A stretch of DNA of 64,000 nucleotides from Cordia subcordata (taxonomy: Eukaryota > Streptophyta > Magnoliopsida > Boraginales > Cordiaceae). Positions within the stretch are counted from its first letter, which is position 1. Each line of letters opens with the position of its first letter. The stretch covers positions 10,086,501 to 10,150,500 of the forward strand of contig JAPTOF010000015.1 in NCBI GenBank assembly GCA_028554755.1, read 5' to 3'. Under the pieces are notes generated by a model. That model ran no database searches. It was given only the letters and a program-made list of their open reading frames with translations, and was not told where the DNA came from. Below, piece by piece: positions 1-10,858 of the stretch. A program made the translations under genes and the position numbers.

Positions 1-186
1 TGCTCCTCATTATATCCTCAAGGGTCGTCTTTTGATCACACCATTTTGTTCAAGCTACCAGTCATGACATATTGGCCAATAATCCCACAAACATGTAAGC
101 ACTTGGCAAACAATCCTATATGCTACCAGAGACCCCATAGTACTCATATCAATGGTCAGATCTTACAATTTTAATAACCTTTCCAA

Positions 187-313
187 GTTGTCTTTCTTCC
201 TTGGTCTTAAAATTTTTCAATTTTTCAATAGCTTTAGACTTTTCTTTAATCAAATATAGATATTCATAACGAGAAAAGTCATCAATAAATGTAATGAAAT
301 ATTTATTACCACA
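187..313 (-). pseudogene. Ty1/copia integrase core fragment
   Basis: The minus strand reads an integrase-core stretch with the motifs KYFITFIDDFSRY and YLIKEKS, which is the typical copia region around the first catalytic aspartate. It then runs into a stop codon near 182. It is the downstream neighbour of the protease/linker fragment at 521-844 and the gag fragment at 1270-1497, so all three are parts of one polyprotein on the minus strand whose remainder lies beyond base 1. The catalytic domain is incomplete, so no activity is expected. Recognition rests on motif reading alone; the superfamily call is firm and the lineage is not. Confidence 0.75.
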
Positions 314-520
314 CAATGTAATAGAATAAGAGCCACTAATATCTGTGTGTATTTACGGTAGCATATTTCTTTCTAATTTTAGTAAGATTGCCACTTATGC
401 ACTAACACAAGTTTCAAGATCATCAAAATTTCGATAAGGTAGAATGTTACTTCTAATCAGTCTTTCAACTCCTTCCCTACGAATATGACCTAACCTTTTA
501 TACTATAGTAAAGAAGAAGT

Positions 521-844
521 TTATTTAGTTAAACTTACTTTTGGAAGCAAAATTTTTAGCCTAAAAAGAGTCATAACATTTTCTAGAAACAAACTCAATT
601 GATATAAATCATTTGATAAAACACATTCACCAACAATTTTGGAATTGAAAAATAATTGTGCTTTGTCGTTACTAAAGTTAATCCATAACCAATTTTGTCT
701 AAAACATAAATAGAGATAAGTTCCATCTAAAAGATGGCACAAGGAAAATATTTCCAAACCAAGTCTAAAACTAGTTTTTAAACATAAACTAACAAACCCT
801 ATATCTTCTACTCTAACAATGACATTATTCCCAACCGTGATCAT
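521..844 (-). pseudogene. Ty1/copia protease to pre-integrase linker remnant
   Basis: A 107-codon open stretch on the minus strand matches the part of copia pol between the aspartic protease and the GAG-pre-integrase zinc finger. The pattern is VGNNVIVRVEDIG, then an LFNSKIVGECVLSNDLYQL-like tail, as in family members where it reads as a scaffold of hydrophobic strands. The frame is interrupted on both sides, and the protease catalytic D-S-G is not readable. A degraded CCHC zinc knuckle (starting YFCKEKG) lies just upstream on this strand near 900-950 and is frameshifted. It belongs to the same decayed element as the gag and integrase pieces beside it. Confidence 0.6.
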
Positions 845-1269
845 AAACTCTAATTCAATCGGTCTTCATCTACTTTCTTTTCTCTAATCAAGATTTGGAC
901 TTAGTGCAATAAGCTTTCTTGTGCCTTTTTCCTTGCAGAAGTAAGTATTCTTTTCAAATTTAGTGGTAGCAGATTTTGAACCTTTTAAATTGTGATTTCT
1001 GTCTCAATTCTAACCCTTACCACCTTTTTTAGAACCCTAGCCTCTCTTGTAAGCATGACCCTTAGAAATTGAGATATTGACCTTCTTAAAATGTGACATT
1101 AGGTCAAAAACAAGCAATGCATTCTCAAGGCTTTCACTCTTGATTTTGTTTCCCTCAGTAGCATAATGGGTCAAGTCATCAATAATCCAAGATTCCTTGG
1201 TATCTCTCTCTTATAGCTATTAAGAATTCTTTAACATCCTCGATTTTAGAAAAACCACTCAATAAATGT

Positions 1270-1497
1270 TTAGTTATGGTCCTCTTTATAGTCATCAAGG
1301 CAAGATAGTTGGACCTTTCCTATTGTTGGTAATATTTCCTTTTCTTTATCACTACTTTTATCAACCAAACTGACATATGTATCAAAATGTAAGGCTAAGT
1401 CAATATCAGCTTTACTTAGATAAAATTCAATGTCCGCTTTCCATTTCATAATGTTTTGTCCATTCAGGACTTCAACCGTAGTGATAGCATTGTTCAA
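1270..1497 (-). pseudogene. Ty1/copia gag N-terminal fragment
   Basis: The minus strand opens with M-N-N-A-I-T-T-V-E-V-L-N-G-Q-N and continues with KWKADIEFYLSKADIDLAL. This is the usual start of the UBN2-type copia gag, in which 'LxGxNFxxWK' leads the first helix. The ATG at 1497 fits the family's normal start. The frame ends after about 75 codons with a stop, where family members continue for several hundred residues, so this copy is broken. The 5' LTR should lie at higher coordinates, but I could not delimit it and found no TGGTATCAGAG-type primer site there. Confidence 0.7.
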
Positions 1498-2384
1498 AGC
1501 AAAAGAAACAATTCAAGAAAAGAATACAATATCAGCAAACATTATGTGTACATGCTATATTTCAAAAATAAGTATTATAAACAAAAGTGTCCAAACACAT
1601 CGTCTTTATATCCACCTTTGGGTAGATAATTCAACATGTAAATAGGTATTCTTTTAACATAAAGTAATATATATAAGATCACCCCACTAAAAGAAAAGTC
1701 AACCACCATTGGGCGATTGAGCTCCCTAATAGTATCATAATCTTTGTCCATACTTTATGTTTATACTATCAAGCAACCACATAATGATCTCCTTTAGGAG
1801 AACATTGCATACTTTACCATGGTAGTTTCCCAAACAAAATGAGAAAAGCCATAGATTTAATTGAGTAAATCACTTTGGTGAATCTACCAACTTAAATCTA
1901 TGTTGTCAACTCTTTGGGAAAAATTAATGTTTAATTTAATCACAAAATACTATGTATGCACTTGATCACACAATATGAAACACTTCAATGTGACGTATCT
2001 TAGTGATTAATTTAAAATTGCATTCCTCAAGAAACTTAAAATATTTATTTAATTTTCAACATATCCACATAGGAACAATTAGTTTTGCAGTAGACGATAC
2101 ATAAAATTCCAAGTTAAACAAGGAAAAATAAATATTTTTTTACATTTAGAAGACCAATAATAAAAAGAAAAAAAAAACTTCAATCAAATTGCTTAAAAAA
2201 CATTCAAACTTTATTGCCAATTACAAACTTTATTGCCAATTACAAGGTAATATAATACAGGAACCATGCTAAAACTTGAGATATGCTTTTAAAATCACAT
2301 GGGACTTCCCTTCTCCCTCTTCCTCCACCCTTTTTTCTTTTAATTAAACTTTTGCCATGATGATCATACTATAAAGAATAGGGA
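1498..2384. other. No gene; probable leader or LTR of the minus-strand copia remnant
   Basis: AT-rich sequence without a supported reading frame. It lies where the 5' leader and LTR of the copia remnant should be, but no TG...CA ends or matching second LTR are visible. A 19 bp unit (caaactttattgccaatta) is tandemly duplicated at about 2205-2242. Confidence 0.35.
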
Positions 2385-2390
2385 TAAAAG

Positions 2391-2484
2391 AAACGTTAGT
2401 TGTAATGCTAGTTTAGTGGTAACATACATACCTATAAGATATTGGAGGTTTGGTGTTCCCTATAGGCCACTGCCATTTTTTTTT
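2391..2484 (+). repeat. tRNA-derived SINE-like unit 1
   Basis: The A-box-like GCTAGTTTAGTGGTAA (2407-2422) is followed by a B-box-like GGTTTGGTGTTCC (2447-2459) and ends in a T run (2476-2484). This is the layout of plant tRNA-related SINEs. The B box is degenerate and no clear target duplication was found. Confidence 0.45.
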
Positions 2485-2514
2485 ATGATGTCACAACTAA
2501 TTAATGGTAAAGAA

Positions 2515-2630
2515 AGACATAAGCTACGGTCATGATGTAGCTTAGTGGCAATGCTCTAGAATTTAGCATCTTACATCAAATTGTTGGCTGAGGTTAGACT
2601 CTAGTCTATCACATGTTCTTCCTTTTTTTT
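2515..2630 (+). repeat. tRNA-derived SINE-like unit 2
   Basis: The A-box TAGCTTAGTGG (2538-2548), the degenerate B-box GGTTAGACTC (2592-2601) and a terminal T run (2623-2630) repeat the layout of the neighbouring unit in the same orientation. It is probably an independent insertion of a related SINE. Confidence 0.5.
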
Positions 2631-2640
2631 ATTTAATATA

Positions 2641-3085
2641 TACTTATATATATGACCATCAGAAACTTGAGTATATGGCATACAAGCTGTGTATCACAAT
2701 ACACACAAAAATTGTAAGATGATAGAAAACCACAAAGAGGTTGATTACAATGATGGCTGGGACACCCTTTAGCTTATTTATTTATATAATTAATTGTAAT
2801 GCGCGTATTAATTCATTAATGAGGTTTTACCAGCCCTACTATTGCCAAGATGATGAACTTGAGCAAGGTCCAATTCCACAAAATAGGAGCAAATCATTTT
2901 CAAAGTATTAAGACAAGGTATAGATCTTAAAATTTTGAAAAAACCATAAACAAACAATGATTCTAATCTTGGTCAACAGTAAAAGCAGATGGAGTAATTA
3001 GTTTGCTATAGATCTTACAGACTCCGAGCACTATTAAGACAAGGTAAATGCATTCATGCATTAGTGGCAAACTCGATGTTAGAAC
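2641..3085. other. No gene seen
   Basis: AT-rich flank between the SINE-like units and the Athila-type element. No reading frame or repeat structure was recognised. Confidence 0.5.
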
Positions 3086-4013
3086 AAAGGTGATATTCTA
3101 TTTGTACATAAGCCTAATAGCCCACAAGCGCACGGGTCGTATGTAGTATGGTGCATACGAGTGCAGGGTAGAATCCACAAGGAGGCCTAATGTAAATGGT
3201 TTCCTAAGCTAAGTACGTCCTAAAGAGCTATGTGTTAGGGTCCTAACTATGATATTTTTGGGTTTTTGAATTGAAGGGAGCTAATCTAAGCCAAACACAA
3301 GAAAATAAAAGGGCGATTGTGTGAATGACAGGGCAATTGAGCGATTTAAAGGGATGCTAACACGTAGAAATGGGGAATAGGGTGATTACGACTTGCAAAT
3401 GGGTGATTACTACTTCTTGTTAGGGTTGCTTGATGGATTAAACTTGGTTGCTCTCATCTAGACTCCTAATTACACTGTAAGCCTCAATGCGATCCGTCCC
3501 TAGGTGTCGACCCCCTAAAGCTATCGCATATGGTCATTGATGTATTGTGTTTCTGTTTGAGTTTGCATTGTTATTTACCTATGTTTAAGAGGTGTTTTAA
3601 GCTTTAAGAGATGCATTAGTATAATACATACACTAGAGTTAGGCTTAAGAGTAAGCAAATGTACATAGTTGAGTTTAAAGACAAGTGCTACACTAATGCA
3701 TACTTTGGTGAAGTTAGGTTAAAGCTCAAGGCTTGGATTGATAATGATTTGATGTTGGAGTCAAGCTCGAGGTGTTCCAGATATGGGAGAAGCATGAAAG
3801 AAGCTTTTGGAGGCAACCAGGTGAAGAAAAGAGCAACTGGGATGAAATGAACACAATGCGAGGAAATTGGTCAGGATTTTAACTTGGCTAGTCGACCCCC
3901 CTTCCAGGGCCAGTCGACCGGCCAAAGTAGAGAGTTAGCCCATTTAGGCCAGCCAACCTCAAGGCTAGGCCAGTAGACCGGCCAAGGCTCTCTGCTGGAC
4001 GCGTATGTTGCGA

Positions 4014-4020
4014 TATTTAA
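4014..4020 (+). promoter_or_regulatory. TATA-like box of the nested solo LTR
   Basis: The sequence GATATTTAAGCCC lies just downstream of the cluster of GACCGGCC motifs (3883-3992). TATA-like boxes occupy the same place in all six related LTRs of this window. Confidence 0.45.
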
Positions 4021-4349
4021 GCCCTTTTCCAGCCCTTTTTGAGAAGATTTGGAACCCTTTTTCACCTCTCATTCACACACCCACGTCCCATACACAAAAC
4101 CTACTTTTCACCCATCTTTAACACACACACTAACACATACACGCACATAGAATTAAGTTGATTTTGAAGGATTCAAACATCTTTTGGTGATGTTTTACTC
4201 AAGTTTGTAAAGAAACAAGCAAGGATGGAAGGTGAGCTTTCTCAACCCTTTTTCATTCTCTTTTATTATATGCTTGAGTAGATAGATTAGGGTGACTGAA
4301 CTTGTGTAATGGGATGATTCTTGTATTCTTTGTCATAGGATTTGATTGG

Positions 4350-4351
<2 letters not shown>

Positions 4352-4395
<44 letters not shown>
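4352..4395. repeat. (TA)n microsatellite
   Basis: About 44 bp of uninterrupted TA repeats inside the nested solo LTR. Confidence 0.95.
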
Positions 4396-4401
<6 letters not shown>

Positions 4402-5917
4402 TGAATGGCTTTATTTCAATTCATGTCCATGTGTTTGATTTAATGCCTAAATGAGTGATATGTACATAATTTGAGTTGTATTTTCCATACAAATCTTTTG
4501 AATATGCATGTCTATGTGTGTGTTTGAGGATAATATGAAGTGGGTTAGTTAGATTCATGTCTATGTGAATGTTAACATGTCTTATAGTGAATACATGCTC
4601 AAATATTGCTACATGTTGATGCTTAAAATGTTTCCAATGGTCTAAATCAAACTTGCTTGTGTTTGTATCGTGGATAGGACGTCATATTCACAATGCCTTA
4701 CCTTACAATATGTAGGACTGCGCCTATTAGACATCAATCCAATTTAGTGTCCCTAGAATGACAGTTCATAAGTTAAGGACTAGTCTAGATCGAGTCTCCT
4801 TTAGCTTTAATCCAGTTAATAGGAGTCCAGATAGGCTTAGTCGACCCTAGGGACCCTAGGTTTTAGTTTTAAATCTAGCTAATGGTTTAAAAACTAGGGT
4901 GGGATCATTATAGGATAGTTAAGTAACTCCCTAGTCCTTTCTATGGCCTTAAATACATAAGGATCACGCTGTAGCTCTAAGTGTGCACATATAGGGACAG
5001 GCCCATACCAAGTCCTAGGGTGTAATTAGGACACTAGTTAGTTGCTTAGTATTAGAAGTCATATTCAGTAAGTCAATCCTCAAATCTTATAGCAAAGAGG
5101 TAGAATGTCACCGTTCATAAGTGTAAGTCACCTTATCACCTTTTTGTAGATTTAATCCCCCTAGATTAGCTTAATTCTTACTTTTCCCTTTTAGTATCCA
5201 TATCATAGTCCTTCATTTCCCTCCTAGCTCCTTAAAATCCAACAGCACAAAAAGATGACTAGTTTAGATTTCTTTTTTTAAGCTTCCACTAGAACGTACT
5301 AGCTTAAGATTTTACCACACTTTGAGCCTCTCTATGGTTCAACACCCGCATTAGTACCACTATATTGCATGATCCATATGCTTGCAGGACCTTTTAAGGC
5401 TTGCACCTTCAAGGGTACATCAGTCTTTATGACTTAGGGCTATAGGGCTAGCTAGGTAGGATTCTAAGTGACTTAGATTGATCCAACCTTAGCGTCTAAA
5501 CTGTTGGCTGGATTTAAAGCCAAGACCTAGTTCGTCTAAGGTTAACTAACCTACTTGAAACCCGTTAGCTAAATTTAAAGCTAAGGAGGACTCGACCTAG
5601 TCTAACCATTAGTTATGCATCACCAATCATCATCACAATAGCAGTTATTAACATTTGAGCGCCAAGCATACACAACTAGGGCATGACGTTCGAGGATATA
5701 TTGGCCTATCCTACTGCTAAGCACATAGACATACTTAGATTACACCAATTTAAGTAACAGCACCCAACATGTGAGTAATAGAATCTATTTATACTATTAA
5801 ATATGCTAACACACACATAGACATGTATATAGTCATACCTACCTCATATAATCACCATACAAATGCATAGACATGCTAACATAATGATTTAGAGATGGTT
5901 AATAGCATAATAGACTT

Positions 5918-5921
<4 letters not shown>

Positions 5922-5948
<27 letters not shown>
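5922..5948. repeat. (TA)n microsatellite at the left edge of the 400 bp insertion
   Basis: About 27 bp of alternating AT. The intact LTR copy has only ATATATGTAT at this point. Confidence 0.9.
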
Positions 5949-5952
<4 letters not shown>

Positions 5953-6352
5953 GCTTAAGTATTTTTTTGGTGAATGTGAACAGTTCAATTCTTTTTTTTA
6001 CAAATTGTGATAGGATGCGAACGGTCTTTTGAATGTGGTGGCATGTGAATAACTTATACATTTGAGCCTTTGTGGAACAAAGGTGCATAACCGTCTTTAT
6101 CTAACGAAGCTCCTTTGTCTAGGTTATCAAAATTCTGCCTTATTTCTTGCTTAAGCCTGGCCTTGTTTTGTTCTTCCTTCATCCTGCACACCAGCAAAGA
6201 ACTTGGAAGGACTCAATAGATGACAGCATCTTTTTCCCCTCTTCCTTAGCGAGAGAGAAATCTTCTCTTATGGCCTTCATCTTCCGCGCCGCCCGAAAAT
6301 AGAGAACCAAGCCCCCTTCTGATCCATTCATTTATGAAAGCAGGGAGGATCC
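5949..6352. other. ~400 bp insertion of unrelated DNA inside a TA repeat
   Basis: The intact LTR runs straight from ...GGCTTCAATATAT to the ACTTCATTGAGG stretch, whereas this copy has ~400 bp between two TA tracts. The insert is of higher complexity and locally GC-richer (for example CTTCCGCGCCGCCCG near 6281). It has no terminal repeats and no clear reading frame. Candidates are an organelle-derived fragment or filler DNA from repair; neither is proven. Confidence 0.6.
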
Positions 6353-6436
6353 AGTATATATATATAACTTCAATGAGGCATTTCTACAAACACATAGACA
6401 TGAATGTAAAATTGCCATAGAAACTCGAAGCATAAA

Positions 6437-6439
<3 letters not shown>

Positions 6440-6477
<38 letters not shown>
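6440..6477. repeat. (AT)n microsatellite
   Basis: About 38 bp of AT repeats in the 3' LTR. The intact LTR copy has only CATATATACATAAAT here. Confidence 0.95.
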
Positions 6478-6480
<3 letters not shown>

Positions 6481-6810
6481 CCATCAAGTACCCATTACAA
6501 AAGAGTAGCAATCAATCCATAAATACAAGATATAATCACTTACATGCTTTACTTATACATATAATAACTTGGGACAAAAGGGAGATAAGGAATATACCCT
6601 TCTATCCAAAGCTAATCCTTTACAATCCATGAGTATAAGCCCCAAATATTGTGTTTGATCCTCTTAGATCCCTAATTCCTAGTGCTAAATGTGTTTAGAA
6701 GTGTGTGCGTGTAAGGTTGGTTTAGATGGATTTAGGGTTTTGGAAAATGGGTGTGAAGTGGGTGTAAGAGATACGTTGAAAAGATTATGAAAATAAGCCC
6801 AAAAAAGCGC

Positions 6811-6818
6811 TTTTATAG
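6811..6818 (-). promoter_or_regulatory. LTR TATA box
   Basis: The minus strand reads CTATAAAA just downstream of the ACCGGCT/GCCGGT motif cluster (6826-6955). It is the equivalent of 12234-12241 in the other LTR. Confidence 0.55.
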
Positions 6819-7260
6819 CTCCCCAACGGCACTACCGGCTGACCCTACCTGCTAGTTGGTACTTTTGGAGGTTGACCGGTACAAAAATGAGCTCTCTGGA
6901 TTTATCGGGGCACCTTATCGGCTAGCCGGTACATACTGGGTACCCTACCGGCTAGCCCCTTCACTATTCACAGCTCAACTTTGAAACTTCATATCTTGCT
7001 CATTTCTTCGTCTTTGTGTGTGCGATTTTCAACGTTGAGCTTTTTTCTTCCTCATTTATGCTTGTCTCATTCCAAAACTCACCTACAACATAAAATAAGG
7101 CATTTAGTGTAGCATTTAATCACTAAACTCGTTATAAACACTAAAATCCACTTATTTGTAATTATTACTTAAGTACTACACTAATGCTCTAATAAGCACA
7201 AATCACCTCAAAATAAGAATAAGAATTCAATACATAAATACACACAAAACCAATACATCA

Positions 7261-7281
7261 ACACTCCTAAACTTTCTCCTT
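7261..7281 (-). promoter_or_regulatory. Polypurine tract next to the 3' LTR
   Basis: The minus strand reads AAGGAGAAAGTTTAGGAGTG directly before the LTR start TGATG, as expected for plus-strand priming. A degenerate hairpin (TTGCT..ACAAGTAA type) precedes it. Confidence 0.6.
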
Positions 7282-7300
7282 ACTTGTCCCCCAGCAAGTC

Positions 7301-9452
7301 CAAACCTAAGTTTATCTCTGAATTGCTAAAGAGGATCACCTAAAGGATTGATTTGCCATCATGGGCCTCTAAGAAGAATGAAGGGGTCATTCCTTTCGTA
7401 GAGGGATCTTCAAGCCTTTTTGGGTCCTCCTCTTACTCACAAAGGGTCTCGCACCTCTGGGAAGTTCCCTAGTAGCCTTAACCTCAAAAAGCCCGAGATC
7501 TAACGCGCACACACGAAATGTTGATATTTCATGCCCTCTTCAACTAACATAGCCTCCCCAACATACACATAGCCTTAAAGATACAAGGAGAAGAAAAATG
7601 TACAAACACAATGGCTAACAAAATGACGTAAAGAGCCTTATTCACAACACATAAAAGAAACAAAGAAGCAACTTGTGCTAATTAGATATTGTGTCAATTG
7701 AGCACTTATTCAATGAACTTCACTTTTGCATATTTTTTGTGCTTTTGGATTTTTTCTCATTTTTCATTTTTTTTTGGATTTTTTAAGCTTTTTGCCCCTT
7801 TTTTCATTTTTTTGGATTTTTCATCAATACATGATGTAAGCAAAAAGAAAAGAAAAAGAAAGGCTAAGACACATAAAAAAGAACCAATCAAGGAAAGGGC
7901 ACTCATCCAAACCTCTTTTTCAACTCCTCTTCCAACCAAGCCATGGGGTAGTTACAAGGTACATTCTTAGAGGCACTCACTCTCCGCAACTTCCAAGGGC
8001 ATCTCCTTCAAGTCTCTGCTTCCCCCCTACTCCATTCACTCCCCACAATGCAACCTATCTCCACCAATCAATTAAATTAATCATAAAAGCTAATACTCTA
8101 ATCAATAAGAGATAAATCAATCACAAAAGCCAACACTCTAATCAACAAGAGATATGCATCAAAATTGAAATATTTTCACCATTTTAAGGCACATAATGCA
8201 ATCTACCCTATACAAACCATAAAATAACAAAATCAAACTCTCATACCCCCAAACCTGAACTTTGCTTATCCTCAAGCAAATAGAACAAAAGCACATAACA
8301 ATTAAATAGACAACACAAAGCAAGTAAGGGTGGTAGGGACGGGGTAAATATAAGAAGACAAGTGAGAAAGGATAGATACAACCTTGTGTTCGTTTGAATC
8401 TCTCCGATCCCAATGATCAATAATTCAGATACTAACTCTATTTTTCAACAAACCACAAGCACTCACAAAGCACAAGATTAGTAGCATATGCCATGCAAGC
8501 TCGCATTGGCATCATCAAATGATAAACAATGTGTATACAAAAGGGGAAACGATAGAATTGAGGATTAACACTTGGAAGGGTGAAAAAGAAGACAAGGGAA
8601 AAGAAAATAAAAATCAAGATAACTAAAGTACTAAAAGGAAATAAAATAAAAAAAAAACAAGGAAAGCAAATGGAATATAAACATGTCTAAGGTGCCTCCT
8701 AGCAGTGTTGGATTTAACGCCTCTAGCTGAGCACTAATGTTAAAGCAAGCCATGCTTAAAATTTTGAGGCACAAATTACCAGATAGTCAATCACACACAG
8801 ACAATAGAAGGAAAAATGTCATGCAACATAATATGGGGCGATGAATAGACAGTGCACCACTTTTTTAACTCCTACCCCAAACCATCAAATGTAAATATGT
8901 GTGTAAGTGTGGAAGGTGTCATGTATAAGCGTGAAAGATCATGCCCTAGTTGCACTTTAAGTAACCACCCCATCGCCTTCTTCTCATAATCAAGGGATAA
9001 AAACACACCATCCCTATAGGTCAAAGATAGGTCTAATACATGCACTATGGGAAACATGCTTTCTAATCCTAGATAAAATTGTTTTATGCATAAAGGCACA
9101 AACGTGAGCTCCAAAGAAGGAGACTCAATGGAATGGGAAAAGGGAGTAGAAACATCACTCAGAGAAGGAGAGAGAACGATAAAGGAAGTGGATGTCCTAT
9201 ACTCTTCTTCTCCACAAGATATAACATGATCAAGCTCGGGTCATTCTAATTCCTCACTAAGGGTGGATTTGATCTTAATGGGCTCTATTTCCATCAATGA
9301 TTCATCAAAATCCAAACAGACCCATAGATCATTTTTCCAAGCACACTAATTCCTTTCTTAGGTGTCTTCTTGGAGTTGCCATTGTCTTCAATACAATAAT
9401 TCTTAACTCCAAGAGACTTGTCATCTAGAAACTCCAAAATTGATGCCTTGTT
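7301..9452 (-). other. Interior of the Athila-type element, no coding region recognised
   Basis: Decayed 3' interior. A second hairpin-plus-polypurine motif, oriented on the minus strand, lies at about 8246-8279 (TTTGCTTG, a four-base loop and a near-complementary arm, then GGTTTGGGGGTATG). Parts near 7840-7960 resemble 43500-43620 in the coding Athila copy. Confidence 0.6.
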
Positions 9453-10685
9453 TTACCCAACGAATGACTCTAAACCTTCATTAGCTAAAATCTCTTCAAA
9501 TTCATCCGCACATTTATCACTAGTGGATGTCATCTCACCATTATGCACTTCATGTGGGGTGTACACATTTGGAGGGGACAATGGGGACTTAAAGGATTTC
9601 AGGTCATGCATGCATGAATGCTCAAGGTACCCTAGACTCTCTAAATGAGGACTCGAAATGCAAATGAGTGCTATGATCATGAGTTTCAACCTCCAAGTAT
9701 GTGTGAAATGTGGGATGAGAATAGGCTCATGCGACTCAATGAAGGACGTTAAAAGCTGAGAAAGATAGGGTACTACTTCCTCTAAAACATATCCATAAGA
9801 ATCATCAAGAACCAAAGAATCATCAAGCTCATCCTCATCCTCACTACAAGATGTAAGCTCTCCATTAACCTCTCTTCTAGTTGTCTCTTTAACACATCAT
9901 CTTTTTTTGCCTCTTATCACCTCATTATTAGGTCTTATCTCTATCCCTTCAACTGGATCTAAATGTATCTCAAAATTCTCGTTAATGAATTGCACACTCT
10001 CAACCATTCTCTTCTAGCGCTTACCTAGAGAATTGGTGTCTCGCTTTAAACTCTCTAGTTCCTTTTGATTAAATCAAAGGAGAGATTGGGATTGCTCAAG
10101 CATTAGATCTAACTGCTCCGAAAGTGTATAAATAAAAGAAGAGGGTTCAACCGAGTGAAAATGGTAAACATCTTGATTAGGATCACTATAAGCACAACCA
10201 TTGTAATACTCGAAGGAAGGATAGGTGGGAAACGACGGCACAGTAGATGGATTTTCAAAGCAATGAGGTGAAAAATATGAAGAGTCATCTTGACCGTAAT
10301 ATGAAAATGCATGATGTTGCTCCCTAGAATCATGATGATAAGAAGAGAATGCATGCATAGGCGTATGATTGCTAGGGGCATAGGGCGTAGCATGCAATCG
10401 GGGATAAGGGTAGAAGGCAGGGCAAATATTGGAATCATGAGCATGGCTTCCATATAGATTACAATAACACGAATAAGCATTCTCATTGTCATGATTACTA
10501 AATGAAGATGCATGACTATGGGGGTCATAGTTAGCACTAGCCCTAGATGGGGAATTTTCATGGGGACAGAAAATGGTTGGATGCATAAAACTTCCACACA
10601 AACGACATGCATAAGGAACACGTTCAAGTGGTAGGGAAGAGGACATCAAAGACCACCAACAAGCATTCAAGTCACTCATATTCAA
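9453..10685 (-). pseudogene. Gag-like zinc-knuckle protein of the non-autonomous Athila-type element
   Basis: Read from the ATG at 10685, one minus-strand frame runs about 411 codons to 9453 with three in-frame stops (at 10074, near 10016 and near 9897). The first 203 codons are open. Residues 27-40 form a perfect CX2CX4HX4C zinc knuckle (CRLCGSFMHPTIFC). Residues 75-88 form a second one in which the second cysteine is tyrosine (C75, Y78, H83, C88). The protein is rich in Ser, His, Tyr and Pro, and it has an acidic stretch (EDEDELDD) before residue 300. It starts about 170 bp inside the 5' LTR. Zinc knuckles are typical of retroelement nucleocapsid and bind RNA. I see no capsid fold or protease, so 'gag-like' is an inference. 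Confidence 0.6.
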
Positions 10686-10835
10686 TTAAACACAAGTAAT
10701 CCTCTTCACAATGCTCAATAAATATTTTTTTGAATTTTTTTATTAATCAAAATAAAGAAAACATAAAAAATAAAATAAAATAACACGTAACAAGCAAAGA
10801 CACACAAAAACAAAGAAGCCAAACAACTGTTGCCT

Positions 10836-10853
10836 CTATGGCAACAGTGCTAA
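10836..10853 (-). promoter_or_regulatory. Primer-binding site, Athila type, degenerate
   Basis: Five bases inside the 5' LTR the minus strand reads TTAGCACTGTTGCCATAG. This matches the common Athila primer site TTGGCGCCGTTGCCGGGG with changes that are mostly G-to-A or C-to-T, as expected from decay of methylated CpG and CHG sites. Confidence 0.6.
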
Positions 10854-10858
10854 GAACT

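Larger units (their letters stand above)
1..1497 (-). mobile_element. Ty1/copia element, decayed, minus strand, runs off the left edge
   Basis: Gag, protease/linker and integrase pieces occur in the correct order on the minus strand from 1497 down to base 1. Frameshifts and stops separate them. Reverse transcriptase, RNase H and the 3' LTR would lie outside the window. Confidence 0.75.
3538..5422 (+). mobile_element. Solo LTR nested in opposite orientation within the 3' LTR
   Basis: The 1885 bp insert begins TGATGTATTGTG and ends GGGTACATCA. The host LTR resumes exactly where the uninterrupted copy (near 11310) continues. Flanking 5-mers are GTCAT (3533-3537) and GTCTT (5423-5427), a target duplication with one mismatch. 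There is no interior, so it is a recombined solo LTR of an Athila-type family related to its host. Confidence 0.85.
3091..7260 (-). repeat. 3' LTR of the Athila-type element, interrupted
   Basis: It matches the intact LTR at 10859-12699 through most of its length and ends TGATATTC...AATACATCA. It is enlarged by a nested solo LTR (3538-5422), a ~400 bp insertion (5949-6352) and expanded AT microsatellites. Confidence 0.88.

Noticed and set aside
4343..6480. Alternating AT tracts considered as replication origins or matrix-attachment regions
   Set aside because: They are ordinary microsatellites inside LTR copies; the sister LTR has short versions. Nothing supports a functional role.
7689..7970. 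93-codon open frame on the plus strand with a phenylalanine-rich start
   Set aside because: It is antisense to the transcription of the Athila-type element, low in complexity, and coincides with A/T runs of the 3' interior.
10109..10627. 172-codon open frame on the minus strand overlapping the gag-like frame
   Set aside because: It is a shifted reading of the zinc-knuckle gene (Met/Leu/Ile-rich) with no motif. The other frame has the CCHC knuckles.
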